Assembly (NCBI GenBank): GCA_045837725.1
Contig: JBEWZL010000300.1
Coordinates: 527,413-591,412 of the forward strand
DNA from: Vermamoeba vermiformis
Lineage: Eukaryota > Tubulinea > Echinamoebida
DNA length: 64,000 bases
Reading direction: 5' to 3'
How positions within the stretch are numbered: the first letter of the stretch is position 1; each line of letters opens with the position of its first letter. Shown here piece by piece: positions 34,801 to 45,530 of the stretch. The position numbers were made by a program, and so were the translations under genes. The notes under the pieces are model-generated. The model was not told the origin of the DNA and ran no database searches. It was given only the letters and a program-made list of their open reading frames with translations.

Positions 34801-36658
34801 CGTGAGCGATGCGTTGGCTGAGTATTGCGGACAGCGTGTTTGATATAGCCTTGGTGTAGTCGGATCGGATTTCGTCTGATGAGGGTCCTTCGTCAAAATG
34901 AAGCTTATAGATCGCGCGGCGGGTGAGCCAAAGTCTTGTTGATACGAGGATGAGGTCTAGGCCCGAGAAGTTGAGCGGGAGTATGTCGCTGGGCCTCCAA
35001 TTGATGGGAGTCGTGGTGAGCTGACGATCGATGGCTGAACAGACTACGCTGACTTGAGATGCCGTAAAGCACTCAAACATCAGGTGGCAGTGAGTAATCT
35101 TCGTCTTGTGGTAGTTGCATTGCTCGTGGTGTTTGGGAGCATAGAAGTCCCGATGAAAGAAGCGGAACACGGCTGAGCGTTGATGACTCTTAGCGGGAGT
35201 GGTCGCGAGCTTGCCCCAGATGGTCGCCCAGTCGCAGCCATAGGAAGAGGTCCATTCCTGCTGGCCTGGTGTGGGGGCAAATTCGAGCGACTTGAGGAAG
35301 GGCCCGTAGATCTCCTTGAGTCTAGGGTAGTTGCCTGTGGTCACGGGGGCGTGCTTGGTGATCAGTGAGTACGAGGCAACTGAGTACTTCACAACATCAA
35401 AGTAAATGTGTTCGGCTTGGTAGTGGGCCAGCCACGGAGGCGAGTACAAGTCCTGGGGGTGCTGCTTAAGCGCCCTAATGTGAAGAGAGGCTAGTTGAGC
35501 CGGGCAGTCGCTCTCGGGCACGACCACACTAACAAGAATGCACCGCTTCCCGTCCGATCAGCGAAGTTAAGCTTGTTCAGGCCTTCTTAGTACTGGGGTA
35601 GGAGACTACCTGGGAATCGGAGGTGTTGTGCTCTTTACTTTTTGCTTTTAAACTTGCTGCTTCTCGCATTACACTTCTTTTTTGCAGCATATATATTTTT
35701 TATGCTGGCTTATTGCAGTTTATTTTAGCTGATCCAAGTTTTCAAGATTGGCGAACCTATTTTTGTTTGATACTATTAGAACTTGCCTACTACTAGACTA
35801 GTTTCTAACGTTTTTTTTTGTTTAGATCGCGTGGCGTTCTCGCTGTACGTGAGCAAAAAAGACATCTCGTACACGTTCTACGCTGAGGACTACAACAAAA
35901 AAATGGAGTGGTTTGACACGATTGAGAAGTGCTTGCAAGGCTTGAAGAATGCACGATCAAAGTAAGTACAGTACAGTATAGTGTGCTCGGTTTGAAATTG
36001 TTGGGACTTTTTTTTCTTGCGGTGGATGTGCTAACAAGTCGAACAGGACGTTGGACAACAAAGGTGACGAAACAACAGCCACTAAACTTAAAATTAATCT
36101 GGTTGCCGGCAAGAACATGCTGCCTTCCTTATATGGTAAGTCAAACCGACGACAACTTTGAAAGTAGCTCGCACATCTAACTCTTCGGATCTAGATCGAG
36201 CACACCTTGTAGTTATATTTAGAGTCGGTGAAAACGTGCTCGAAAGCAAAGTGAAGACAGCCAATGATATTTATGTCTGCAATCCGCTGTGGGACGAAGA
36301 ATTCGTGATTGAAGTGTCGGATCCAAGCTCGGACATGTTGCGTGTCACAGTCAAAGATACGAGTTCAGATCGTATATTAGGCAAGACTAAGATCGTGTTA
36401 TCCGATCTATATGAATACGTGCCTTCAGAGAAGTGGTACACATTGAAAGAAGCTGTCAATATTGAACGACCAGGCGAGATCTGTTTGGGTACGTAAATTC
36501 ACTGGATCTGCTCGTAGAATTATAGGGCTAACAGTGCTTGCTTAGGCTTGACATTAGGAGAAGGTTTTCAATCAGCACAACCTGCGCCGCTAAAGTCTAG
36601 AGCGTCAGCGGTAAATATGGCCCAAAACAACAGAAAAATTAAAGCGAAAGACAAGTAA
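31869..36658 (+). CDS. RhoGEF with DH, PH and C2 domains
   Basis: Starts MERLEEQFSTIFQDLCLMVN at 31869 and ends at 36656-36658. The order is a helical N-terminal region; a long Ser/Asn/Pro-rich linker (about 32.9-33.4 kb) with SQSP and SSPKTPKS sites that look phosphorylatable; a DH domain from ALDEVLKSESEYVIYL through CFESVCKFHQSFLKALE and LPYQRLNVYENLLQSLISLT; a PH domain (APHRVFFKEGQLEMK, FFVFLFNDMVLVTK, ending KKMEWFDTIEKCLQGL); and a C2 domain (KLKINLVAGKNML, VCNPLWDEEFVIEV, MLRVTVKDTSSDRILGKTKI). It would activate a Rho/Rac GTPase at membranes and so steer actin. The C2 domain lacks some of the Asp residues used for calcium, so calcium binding is uncertain. The PH domain is interrupted by a 1334-base intron carrying a LINE tail and a 5S rRNA gene. 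Confidence 0.85.
34658..35516 (-). mobile_element. LINE (non-LTR retrotransposon) C-terminal fragment
   Basis: One open frame of almost 290 codons with the post-RT C-terminal pattern of LINE ORF2 proteins: WATIWGKLATTPAKSHQR, then AVFRFFHRDFYAP, a Cys/His-bearing stretch HHEQCNYHKTKITHCHLMFEC and a helical tail to the stop at 34658. There is no reverse transcriptase or endonuclease part, so it is strongly 5'-truncated, as LINE copies usually are. The truncated 5' end falls exactly at the first base of the 5S gene, in opposite orientation. Codon use is more GC-rich than in neighbouring genes. The open frame suggests a rather recent insertion. The 3' end lies somewhere in 34520-34657; T-runs at 34613 and 34518 are candidates for its tail. 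Confidence 0.65.
35517..35633 (+). rRNA. 5S ribosomal RNA
   Basis: It matches the universal 5S pattern along its length: AACAAGAATGCACCGCTTCC, CCGATCAGCGAAGTTAAGC, TTAGTACTGGGGTAGGAGAC, TACCTGGGAATCGGAGGTG. The 5' end GCACGAC pairs with GTTGTGC at the 3' end (helix I, one G-T). The internal control region (AAGTTAAGC..., GTACTGGGG...) is intact. T-runs follow (CTCTTTACTTTTTGCTTTT) as Pol III terminators. It appears complete, about 117 nt. Confidence 0.95.
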
Positions 36659-36729
36659 CGAAGAAAATATGCGCTTGTATTCGTAGTATTAAAACTTATT
36701 TATTCTATTGACATAAGAGGTCTATAGTA

Positions 36730-39700
36730 TTAATAATCGTAAAAGAACGGACTAACACGCTGTTCATTAACGCGCTTGAAAAAGTCGCAGTAGCGTGATG
36801 TAGACCCCTGCAAGACTTCCAAATTTGGAAAACGCCTCACGAAGATCGGTTCGCAAGCTGAGATCAATGAGTATATGAATAGCATATAATCAATACAAGC
36901 ACTTACCGTCAGTGACCGTAAAAGCGTAATCAATCACCAAATACTTCAAATTCGGACAGCATTCAGCCAGATAGAATATCGGCCAATCGCTTTGGGTTTG
37001 CAGACCACTTGATGACAAGTTTCTTATCTTCGTCAAACCTGTGTGAACCACCATTCGGCTACAAGATCCGTTAGACTCAGTTATGCTAGCGTGTGCACGT
37101 GACTTACTTCCAACTTTCTTCCTGCGAGCATGGTGCGTACAAGTACAAGTCGGTCAAGTCTGTGCACTTTTCTAAAATCAGCCCGAAGTCAATCTGTTTG
37201 TGGACTACAGGCGGTGGTGGAGGTGCTGGTGCCGGGTTGTTATTGACTTGTTGTTCTTGATTGTTCGCCGGTGGTGCATTTTGAGCATTATTGTTCGCGT
37301 CGTTATTGTTATTCTGGCCTTCTTGTGCTGCATTGTTGTCGCCAGGCTGTTGAGCGCCATTATTATTATTGTTTTGCGCTGCTTGGTTGTTGTTATTTTG
37401 AACTTGATTGTTGTTGTTTTGAGCTTGATTGTTGTTATTCTGCGCTTGATTGTTATTGTTCTGTTGTTGCTGATTTGCTGGATTTTCTTCATCAGAAACA
37501 ACAAACAGATCTAAATCTTGAATCTTCTTGCAGTGTTCGAGAATGGTGTAGGCGTCCGAAATGGTAATCTACGAATAGCCACATTAGGTCGTGATCGTTA
37601 CTAACGGTATTATTATTATTCATCCTTACCCTAGAAAGTTCCAATTTGACGAGGTTAACGCACCGCACGAGAGGTGAGTAATTGACGTAAAAATTCCTCT
37701 GTTGGTCCCGGCCTAATCAATTAAAGTTAACAATGCATACGAAGAGTTAATCCATATCAATTGGTCCTTACTGTGCAAGGCACGCAATGTCGTGCCTAAC
37801 TGAGCAATGCCTTGCACAATAGCGTTGGTCACAGGCTTAACGTCCAACTTTAATTTTTGAAGCTTAGTGCAGTGCGAGGTCACCGTATGGAGGAACTGAT
37901 CGGACCCTGCAATGAGCATCGTTAGATTTTGTTCACAGATTGATTTTAATCGTACCATCGGTAAGATCACCGGACTTCACAATTGCAAAATTGGTCAAGT
38001 TGGTGCACGAAGAAATGCCGAAATAAGGTCCGTTAAAGCCTATTTCGCCTGTGTGCAATACTTTCAACGACCGCAAGTTCTTGCAGTAGTCGCCAATGTA
38101 ATCGTGAATGTCTCGGTCAAAGTTACTGATCTCGCTGCCTTCAAGTTTGAAGCTTTCAAAAGTTCCAAATCGCTTGAACAGCTCGTCATATTCAGCATTG
38201 GATAGCCGTCCAAAGAGCCATTCGCCTTCCAACTTGACTTTGCGCAGCTTAGGACACGCGTCAAATATGCCGTACAGCATCTTCTTGAGCACTAACGACG
38301 TGACATTCTCGTTCTCATTGGAGTGATATAACTGCACCGAAGTGAGATTCGGACAGCGCTTGAATACGCCAACAATGAGGTCGGAAATGAGGTCGTGTTG
38401 CACGTCCTCAGGGAATCCAACGTCGATCGTTAGATGTTGCAATGATGTGCTGCCCGACTGCATCACGGAGTCGAGGTCAACCATCCACTTGCGCGGGTCA
38501 GGTTTCTTGACCTGTTTGACTTTCTTCTTCTTCCAAGGCTTCTTTGGGTTAGCAGGGGCAGGCTGAGGTTGTTCGGGGTTCAATTCTCCGTCTTTGACTG
38601 CTTGGACTTTAGCTCGCTTCCAAGGAATGATGCGGTAGACCCTCAGTGACGTCAAATTCGTGTTTTTCTGGAACACTCCTCCGAGCCACGAGACGGGATG
38701 GTCTCGATAAATGTTATAAATGTCAAGTTCTTTCAAGCTAGTGCACAAGCGCGGAATATCAAAGGTGGAATTGTAGATCTCGTCACTCACGTTGCACGTT
38801 TCCACTTTAAACTTCTCTATCATGTGCATTTTATGCGCGATATCGGCGAAGAAGGAAGGCTTGTCCTGATGACGTTCCCACATGCGCCAAGTGATTGACA
38901 CGACCAGTTCACTCCACAACAACTTCTGCTTGTCCACGATCATTTGAATGCTCTTGGACGTGGCTGCGAAATGGCGCAAGTCCCGTTTGTTCAGCTTGAT
39001 GAGAATCAAGTTGATCAGCTCGCTTAAGAGAGGCAGTCGCTCAATCAAGCCAATCCTCTTTCGCTCGTGGTCGTCAAGCTCTTGACTGGACACTGGTTGG
39101 CCACGCTTTTGCAATCGTTCTTTACGTTCTTGCTTAACATGGCCTTTGGATTTGAGATGTGCTTGTAAGCTAAATACGCATTAGTAAAGAATTCACGGAG
39201 CTACATTGATTCAAGGGACATACCTCACAGCAGAAGTGAACTTCTTGTCGCACAACAAGCACTCGAATTCTTTCTTATTTGGTGAAGCGTGCTCGGGAGG
39301 CTTAACGGCATCGTCAGAACTTGTTTTCAGCGATAAAATGGGCTCCTGTTCTTCAACTGTTGTATAGTCTCCATTGTGCCCTACAAGTGCAATTAGGCGA
39401 GCTTGACCTTCGCGACGATCGTTTAATTATATATACCTTGCGCTTCACGCTCGTGCAACTCATTAATGTAAGCCAGTTGCTCTTTGGTCAAGTTTTCTTG
39501 ACTAGCTCCAGCATCCAACAAGACTCGAATGATTTTATCGCGTGAGAACTTATCGGCTGCTAAAAATTCTTCGCGGTACTTGCAGTCACTATTGAACGAG
39601 GTAAGTCCGATTATCGAGTCTTGTATTCCTCAAGCCACTGCTACTTACTCAGACAAGATGATTTGCAGCAGCGTCAAATTGTTCGGTCCTTGCGTGCTGT

Positions 39701-40771
39701 TGAAACAAATGAGGGATCATTGCGCGCTACCATTCGATGCCAAGTCTTACCTGTTAACATCAGCCTTGCCACGAAGTATCAGTTCTTTGACAGCATCAGC
39801 GTGCACGTGCAGCACAGCGAGGCCAAGAGCGGTGTAATTCAACTTGTCACGCACTTCAGTTTGCTGCCAAAATGACGCAGGACTGTAATTTGGATCCACC
39901 AACACATGAATTACCGCCGCATATCCGAATCGAGCAGCAATATGTAATGCATTGCCGTAATCTGACAGAAGAATCAAGTTGTGCGGTGAATGGCTCTGAG
40001 GACGGCAACATTAGCCATTGCCAAGTGTCATATTGGCACGTACCTTAACAAAAGGATTTTGTAGCAAGAACCGACATGCCTCCACTCTATTGTGCAATGC
40101 GGCAATGTCTATTGGCTTGCGGTGTGTCTCCGTAGTTTCATTCGTCCAGTCCGTGTCTTTGCCAGTGTTTATCTTGCTGTAGTTTTCAAGGACCTAAATA
40201 TCATAAGCAACCAAATATCACATTAGAACTTCATTAGGTACGCACTTGCACATGTCCCAGACGCGCAGCAACCGATAAAGGAGTAGGTTCACGCTGCAGA
40301 GCTTTGCCAATTAATCCTCTGCTAGGGCTTAGTCTGGGCAAGGCCAGTTTGAATCCACTAAGCGCCGCAAAGTATTCTAAATTCCTGTTATTCGATGGCT
40401 ATTAGTACACGCAAGTAAATATCGCAATAAGACTTACACGTCGTAGAAGTTGTACATCGTTAGGTTGGTCCCTTGGTTGTAGTTTTTAACAATTGTAAAG
40501 AGATCTTCATCGTTGTAAAGTACGGCCCATTCTACAGGCGACAGCTCCCCAAACAAGGGGTGTTTAATAGGAAAGGAAACTGTTTACGAGAATAGATCAG
40601 CACGTGTTAAATCCAGTGCCCGAATAATTTAACCAACTTACTTCCATAAAAACGAGTCTCACGACGAGTAGCTCGTCGCATTAACTCTTCGATGTACACA
40701 GTGCAACCGTGAGTATCGCCGTTAGTCAGGTACTCCTTAATTTTATCGTGGACTTCTTTCTCGTTCGCCAT
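36730..40771 (-). CDS. Ankyrin - C2H2 zinc finger - F-box - LRR fusion protein
   Basis: Starts MANEKEVHDKIKEYLTNGD at 40771 and stops at 36730-36732, with many short introns. Domains in order: ankyrin repeats (PTPLSVAARLGHVQVLE, KPIDIAALHNRVEACRFLL, GNALHIAARFGYAAVIHVLV, LNYTALGLAVLHVHADAVKE, IIRVLLDAGAS); one C2H2 finger of the U1/JAZ type (ECLLCDKKFTSAVSLQAHLK plus SKGH); an F-box-like helix set (LPLLSELINLILIKLNKRDL, HFAATSKSIQMIVDKQKLLW); and a long leucine-rich-repeat part (CTSLKELDIYNI, CPNLTSVQLYHS, CPKLRKVKLEGEW, CKNLRSLKVLHTGE). An Asn/Gln-rich tract of about 80 residues (37.2-37.5 kb) lies within the LRR part. An F-box with LRRs normally binds Skp1 and selects substrates for SCF ubiquitin ligases. 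The added ankyrin repeats and RNA/peptide-type finger are unusual. End: NEQRVSPFFYDY. Confidence 0.7.
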
Positions 40772-41200
40772 TATTCTGAATATTTTAACCAAAATTATTT
40801 CCTATTCTACGTATGTTTTGTAATGATAATGTTATAAATTTCTACTTACCTGAATTATTCTGATTTTTCTCTTGGTTGAATTCTGGATTTGTGGTTGATT
40901 CTTTGATACCAAATTGTGTTCGCGATGGTATTTATATATATAATCGTTATTGTTTATTATGGTGCCTATATAGGCCTCGCGTTTAGAGTTGCATTGTTGT
41001 GGATCGTTGCTCCACAAAAATTTGAATAAACCGTTTTCTTTCGTTCTCATAAGATTCTTGGCCTTGAAGTGTCTGACACCTCATATGGGCTCCATTTTAT
41101 CGAACTAATGTTGCGGATTATTTGCCAGGCACCGTAAAGAAGCCAAGCAGCAAGAGAAAGTGGTTCGCGAGCGAGCGCCGGTTCTAGCTGTTCGTGGTAT

Positions 41201-41901
41201 TTATAAATCGTCATCGAGCTCCTGTATGAGCCATAATAATTAACGATGGAATTGTTTATAACCAAGTTTGATACGTACCAGATGAGGATTGGTGCCATAC
41301 TGATCGATACCTTGTTCCTCGATCTCACCGAGCAGCTTAATTAACTCCTTATTCTCAAATGCAAAGTCATTGTCCTCCTCGCTGCTATCACTGTGCTCCT
41401 AAGTATAGAGTTAGAACGCTGACATCCACGTTGCAATCAGAGTTCTGCGCACCTTTCCCTCATTCATGTAATCTGCGATAATATTATTAATATTCCATTG
41501 ATTAGATTGATCCTTACTTACCATAAATATCAAGTTCCACGACGGGAGTTTCAGATTTTGAAAATTCAACGTAGCTGGTTTCATCGAGTTTAGTTCCATT
41601 AGGCAAGTATATTTTGTCTCTCTAATTAAACAATGTGTTATTTAAATGAGGCCAGATATGCAATAAGCTTCATAATAAAAAGATTTTCAGATCACTGAGG
41701 TTCAAATCTTTACATACCACTACTTCAGCCGGGATCATGAATTCATTAGCAAGCATTAATATCATTTTATCGAACGTAGCCTCATTTTTAAATTTGTGAG
41801 AGGTCTGTGGATTTGTGTTTTTAACTCGAGCAATCAAAATGTTCTAGGAACGCCAATGAGCATACTTCTTTACAATAATTTATAACAATTACCTGCGCCA
41901 T
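41201..41901 (-). CDS. Small acidic protein with ubiquitin-like-style N terminus
   Basis: ATG at 41901, with about five exons: MAQ, NILIARVKNTNPQTSHKF..EVVV, RDKIYLPNGTKLDETSYVEF..LDIY, then an acidic Ser-rich piece (GKEHSDSSEEDNDFAFE), and a final ELDDDL before TAA 41201-41203. About 130 residues. The alternation of short strands and IYLPNGTKLDE is reminiscent of a ubiquitin-like or doublecortin-like fold, but I cannot name a family. It is divergent from KIFBP with about 70 bases between the start codons, so the two share a promoter. Confidence 0.5.
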
Positions 41902-41972
41902 TTAAATATTTAAGCCTGCTTAAATTGGTTAAGTGTTTGTTGCGTGTTGATCGGATCTTTTGCAAATTAATA

Positions 41973-44588
41973 ATGAGCGCACTAACACACGAGCAATACG
42001 AACAATTTCTAGCTAATAACTTCCGCCCTACTTGGGCTGAAGCTGAGAAGCTGTCTGCAGCCGAAGACGAACCCGAAGAACCATTCAAATCAAAATACAA
42101 AGCCAATGAGCTTTTGGTAATGATCTGGCCTTAGACGCGGCGTATTTTTAATATTATATAATATATAGGTAAAATTGAAGGCTGATTTGCAACCGTATGC
42201 GAGCGTAGATGAAACGGTGAGTATGAATATTTTACTCGAAGCATGTCCAATGAAGATTAATTTTGTAATATTATTAGGAGGTGCTAGATTATATAGCCAT
42301 GATAGATATGAAGCTAGGAGTCAATCATATTAATACAGAGGTAAATAAAAAATATTTTTGTAATGATCTGCATTGACACGTCTGTAACACGATCATTTAG
42401 GACAATTTCAACGGTGAAAAACATCTTACCTTGAGTTTGCAGCAATTTATTAAAGATAAAGAAAAGCACACTGCCCAAATTATTGAGATCTTAAACAACT
42501 TCGGCATCCTGTGGTTTGCACGGTACGTAGCGGCAATAATCGTTACTATTTCTAATGTAGATATTATAGTGATGACCCTGAAAAGGCAGAATCGTTTCTG
42601 AGAGAAGCTGAAAAGTTGTACAAGGAAATCCGGGAAAAGCGGCCATTAACGTGAGTTACTGCAGCTTGTCTGCTCATATTCTCATCGTGCTAATGTGTAC
42701 TATTCGTATTAGTGACAAGAAGCAGTATGAGGACAAAACCGAACACCAAATAGAACGCGTGCACACATTGACACTGTTCTACTTGGCACAAGTCTTCGGT
42801 GCAAAGGGAAACACCAATCTATCGGCAGAGTACTGCCACTTGACGCTGAAGAGACAGTACGAGTCCAAAGAGTTCGATCCAAGGGTACGCACAAGTCATA
42901 ATGGTTGTGTACAGCTCGAACTGAAGTCAAATTACAGGAGTTCGCGCTGCACTGCATGTCGATCTCGGAGTTCTACACGATGGAACATCGATACAAACAA
43001 GCTCTTTACTGCTTGAGAGCTGCACAGACGATCATTCCGCCGGATGCGGGTGAACAGCTCGTGGCTGACTTGGCGTTTGGTTGGGGAAGATTCTTAATGC
43101 TATTCCTGAACTACCAGGTAAAAATTATTACTTTGGAGAACAACCACTCCGCATCGGAAGCGTGTGAATCGTTAATTAATGCCGTGTCACAGGTGCACTT
43201 ACGGGAGAAAGAGCGCGTAGCACGTCGTGCAGACAAGGAGGCTAAGGGACTCGAGTTAACCGAAGAAGATGTCCTAACCGAACACTATGCAAACACTAAA
43301 TATAGTCTCAGTTTAGAAGATTTGTCGGAGATTCAGGAGAAAGATATAATTTATTTCGAAGGCCTCAAAATGGACGAAGAACATTTCACTGTCCCGAGTC
43401 TAGCTCCGGTTAGCAAAATTGAAGAGGTAATGCTCAATGACAGACATATCTAGCCATGATAAGCTCATTTCAATAGGAATCATAATTGTCACGTTTCGGA
43501 TTTAATATTTTTTAATAGGCGAAACCGTACTTTGATACTGCTGTCAACTGGTTTAATGCTGCCAAAGACTATTATATACTAGAAGGTTTCGTAACCGAGC
43601 ACATTGGCATACTGCAGGTATATTGACAATTTAATTTACTGTGACAAGATTGACAGCAAATAACGCTTCGAATTGTCTAAGATTTGCTGATATTAATTAT
43701 ATAATGTAGGACATGAATAGCTTGTACTTAGCATACTCGTACTTCCAAAAGGACTTGAAACAAAAAAGGTACGCGGAAACGATTTTTCAATTTACGTCTT
43801 TTGGATTCGGTTGTCGACATCATAATAATAGGAGCTGCACCTATTATTAGACGATTTAATGTTAACAAGTATTATTTAATGCTCAGGAAGCTGCACAAGC
43901 AACGACTGAAATTATTGGAACCATTACTTAAAGAGCTGAATCCAAACGTCTTCTTAACGACCGTACAACAAATTTTGTTTACGTGCGCTGAGATTCATGA
44001 AGCAATACTAAATCTTCGATTGAACACTCTTAAACACTCGAAACCAACCAAAGACGAAACTCAAAAGATTAATCTCAAGTAAGTACCGATCGTGATCCGA
44101 AAATCCTCGTATTAATCCACAAATTGGTACAGTGGCTACTTTGCTATAACTTACTTCCAAAAATTTGCTACAATGTGTCAGCCAGTTAAGAACAATAACC
44201 CGGCCAGCAAGCAAGCACCAAGCCCGGAGGACGTTCCTGTAGATGCGGATTTGCTCGAGCCGTTTTTGCATGCCCACTTCAATATGGCGCGACTGTAAGT
44301 ATTACTGTTATCGCAAAATCATTATTATCCATAATTATCGTAATTTACTCATATTTACTAATTTCTTGCAGCTATCAGAAACTTGTAACAGATGACCCCA
44401 GAGGAACTGTCATGAACTTGAAAAAAGCCCTCGCGGAATATGTCTTTATTAATTCATTTGCTAAGAAGCATACCGTGCAAGTTTTGCAGCAAGAGATAAG
44501 CTTGTGCGCGCAGATGTTGGAGCTGCTACCAGCTAAGATTGAGCAATACCAAAGACTATTGAATGCAGCCGCAACTCAAAGAAAATAA
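41973..44588 (+). CDS. KIFBP: KIF-binding protein
   Basis: Starts MSALTHEQYEQFLANNFRPT and ends LLNAAATQRK at 44588, across about ten introns. It is a helical, TPR-like protein that binds certain kinesin motor domains and blocks their attachment to microtubules. Family-typical segments are TLFYLAQVFGAKGNTNLSAE, FALHCMSISEFYTMEHRYKQ, ALYCLRAAQTII, DLAFGWGRFLMLFL, RLKLLEPLLKELNPNVFLTT, FLHAHFNMARLYQKLVTDD and the closing LCAQMLELLPAKIEQYQRLL. The length (about 560 residues) is close to that of the animal protein. Finding it beside Arp1 and MAPK15 in one window supports a microtubule-motor-rich cell. The exon junction near 44150-44190 is less certain than the others. Confidence 0.85.
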
Positions 44589-44762
44589 CATTGCAGATGA
44601 AATAGCTGGAAAATTGTTGATAGCGTCGTTCAGCGTGAGTCAATCGCGACGATCCAGAGATTTTTTCCTGGAGAAATCTCCCTGAAATTGAACCAGCATA
44701 AAAAGAATCGGACGCAATTTTTTCATTCCAACTCATTTCTCTACTCGTTAAACAACAAAACA

Positions 44763-44942
44763 ATGGAAAACTCTCAACGAACAAACAACGTAGATCGAAA
44801 CCCCGTTCAAAGCTCTAGACCAAGAACCTTCTCGTCCTTGATGAGCTGGCTTCGTGGCTCCAACACACCTGTGGCTTCTTCGGACAAAAAAACCACTGTA
44901 TCGAAGCCCTACAACACCACTGGTGCCTTTGCCTTCCGCTAA
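44763..44942 (+). CDS. Possible 59-residue protein
   Basis: A single exon MENSQRTNNVDRNPVQ ... TGAFAFR with a favourable start context (AAACA before ATG). It is rich in Ser, Thr, Asn and Arg and has no recognised domain or signal. AT-rich sequence with AATAAAT near 45221 could serve as its 3' end. It is kept because of the start context and codon use; it could be chance. Confidence 0.35.
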   Translation: MENSQRTNNVDRNPVQSSRPRTFSSLMSWLRGSNTPVASSDKKTTVSKPYNTTGAFAFR

Positions 44943-45530
44943 GCTATTGCTATATGTCGCAGAAGGTAAATCACGACTTTCAGACCAATTTAAAAAATTC
45001 AAATTGAACGCTTTGACAGTTTGATTCTCCCTTGAGTCAATTTCGAATAGTTATACTGACACTTATTTAATTATAGGACATGTAAATTGTACATATCCTC
45101 AATAATAACATTGTAAGAAAGTGCTTCGATCTCGTCATCCGCAGAAGAAGTCACGATGTTTTGTAAAGAATTTTTAGAATAACGAAAATAATGTGCAATT
45201 GTAAAATTAGTTATCACAATAAATATCGCTTCGTACTTAATTAATGGTATGGTTTATTTTCCCTTACGTCTGCCGGAATAATCTCCGCAGAAATACCCTT
45301 ATTTGTTCTACATAGTACCATAGAAGGCAGCACTCCGGGGGCTAATCCCTGTATCTTCGACCTTGAGATAGTGCACCTCGGAGCTATGGGGCAGTGCACG
45401 AGCAAAAATACTTTGAAGTGAGTAGAGCAACCGTTGTAGTCGATAGACGTGCTTATAATTAATATTCAAAATTTATAGAAAAATATAATACAACATTTGG
45501 AGGTGAAGTCTTGCATTTCTGCTTGCAAGC
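44943..45530. other. Intergenic region downstream of the GPCR gene
   Basis: AT-rich at 45050-45250. A GC-richer block at about 45325-45410 contains short complementary pieces (ACTCCG and CGGAGC) but no recognisable snRNA, tRNA or SRP motif. Confidence 0.35.

Larger units (their letters stand above)
34492..35825 (+). other. 1334-bp RhoGEF intron with LINE tail and 5S rRNA gene
   Basis: The donor GTAATAAT after HGEE and the acceptor TTTAG at 35821-35825 before DRVAFSLYV restore the PH-domain frame exactly. The intron contains a minus-strand LINE 3' segment (34658-35516) and a plus-strand 5S gene (35517-35633). It is the longest intron in the window. Confidence 0.85.

Noticed and set aside
35517-35633. 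5S gene as a chimeric retropseudogene made by template switching from the LINE
   Set aside because: In such chimeras the small RNA and the LINE run in the same direction; here they are head-to-head and the 5S looks intact.
37205-37514. Hydrophobic plus-strand frame rich in Ile/Val/Leu
   Set aside because: It is the antisense of the Asn/Gln tract of the fusion protein.
45325-45410. GC-rich block considered as an snRNA or SRP RNA
   Set aside because: Only short complementary pieces are present; none of the conserved U1, U2, U4, U5, U6 or SRP motifs is found.
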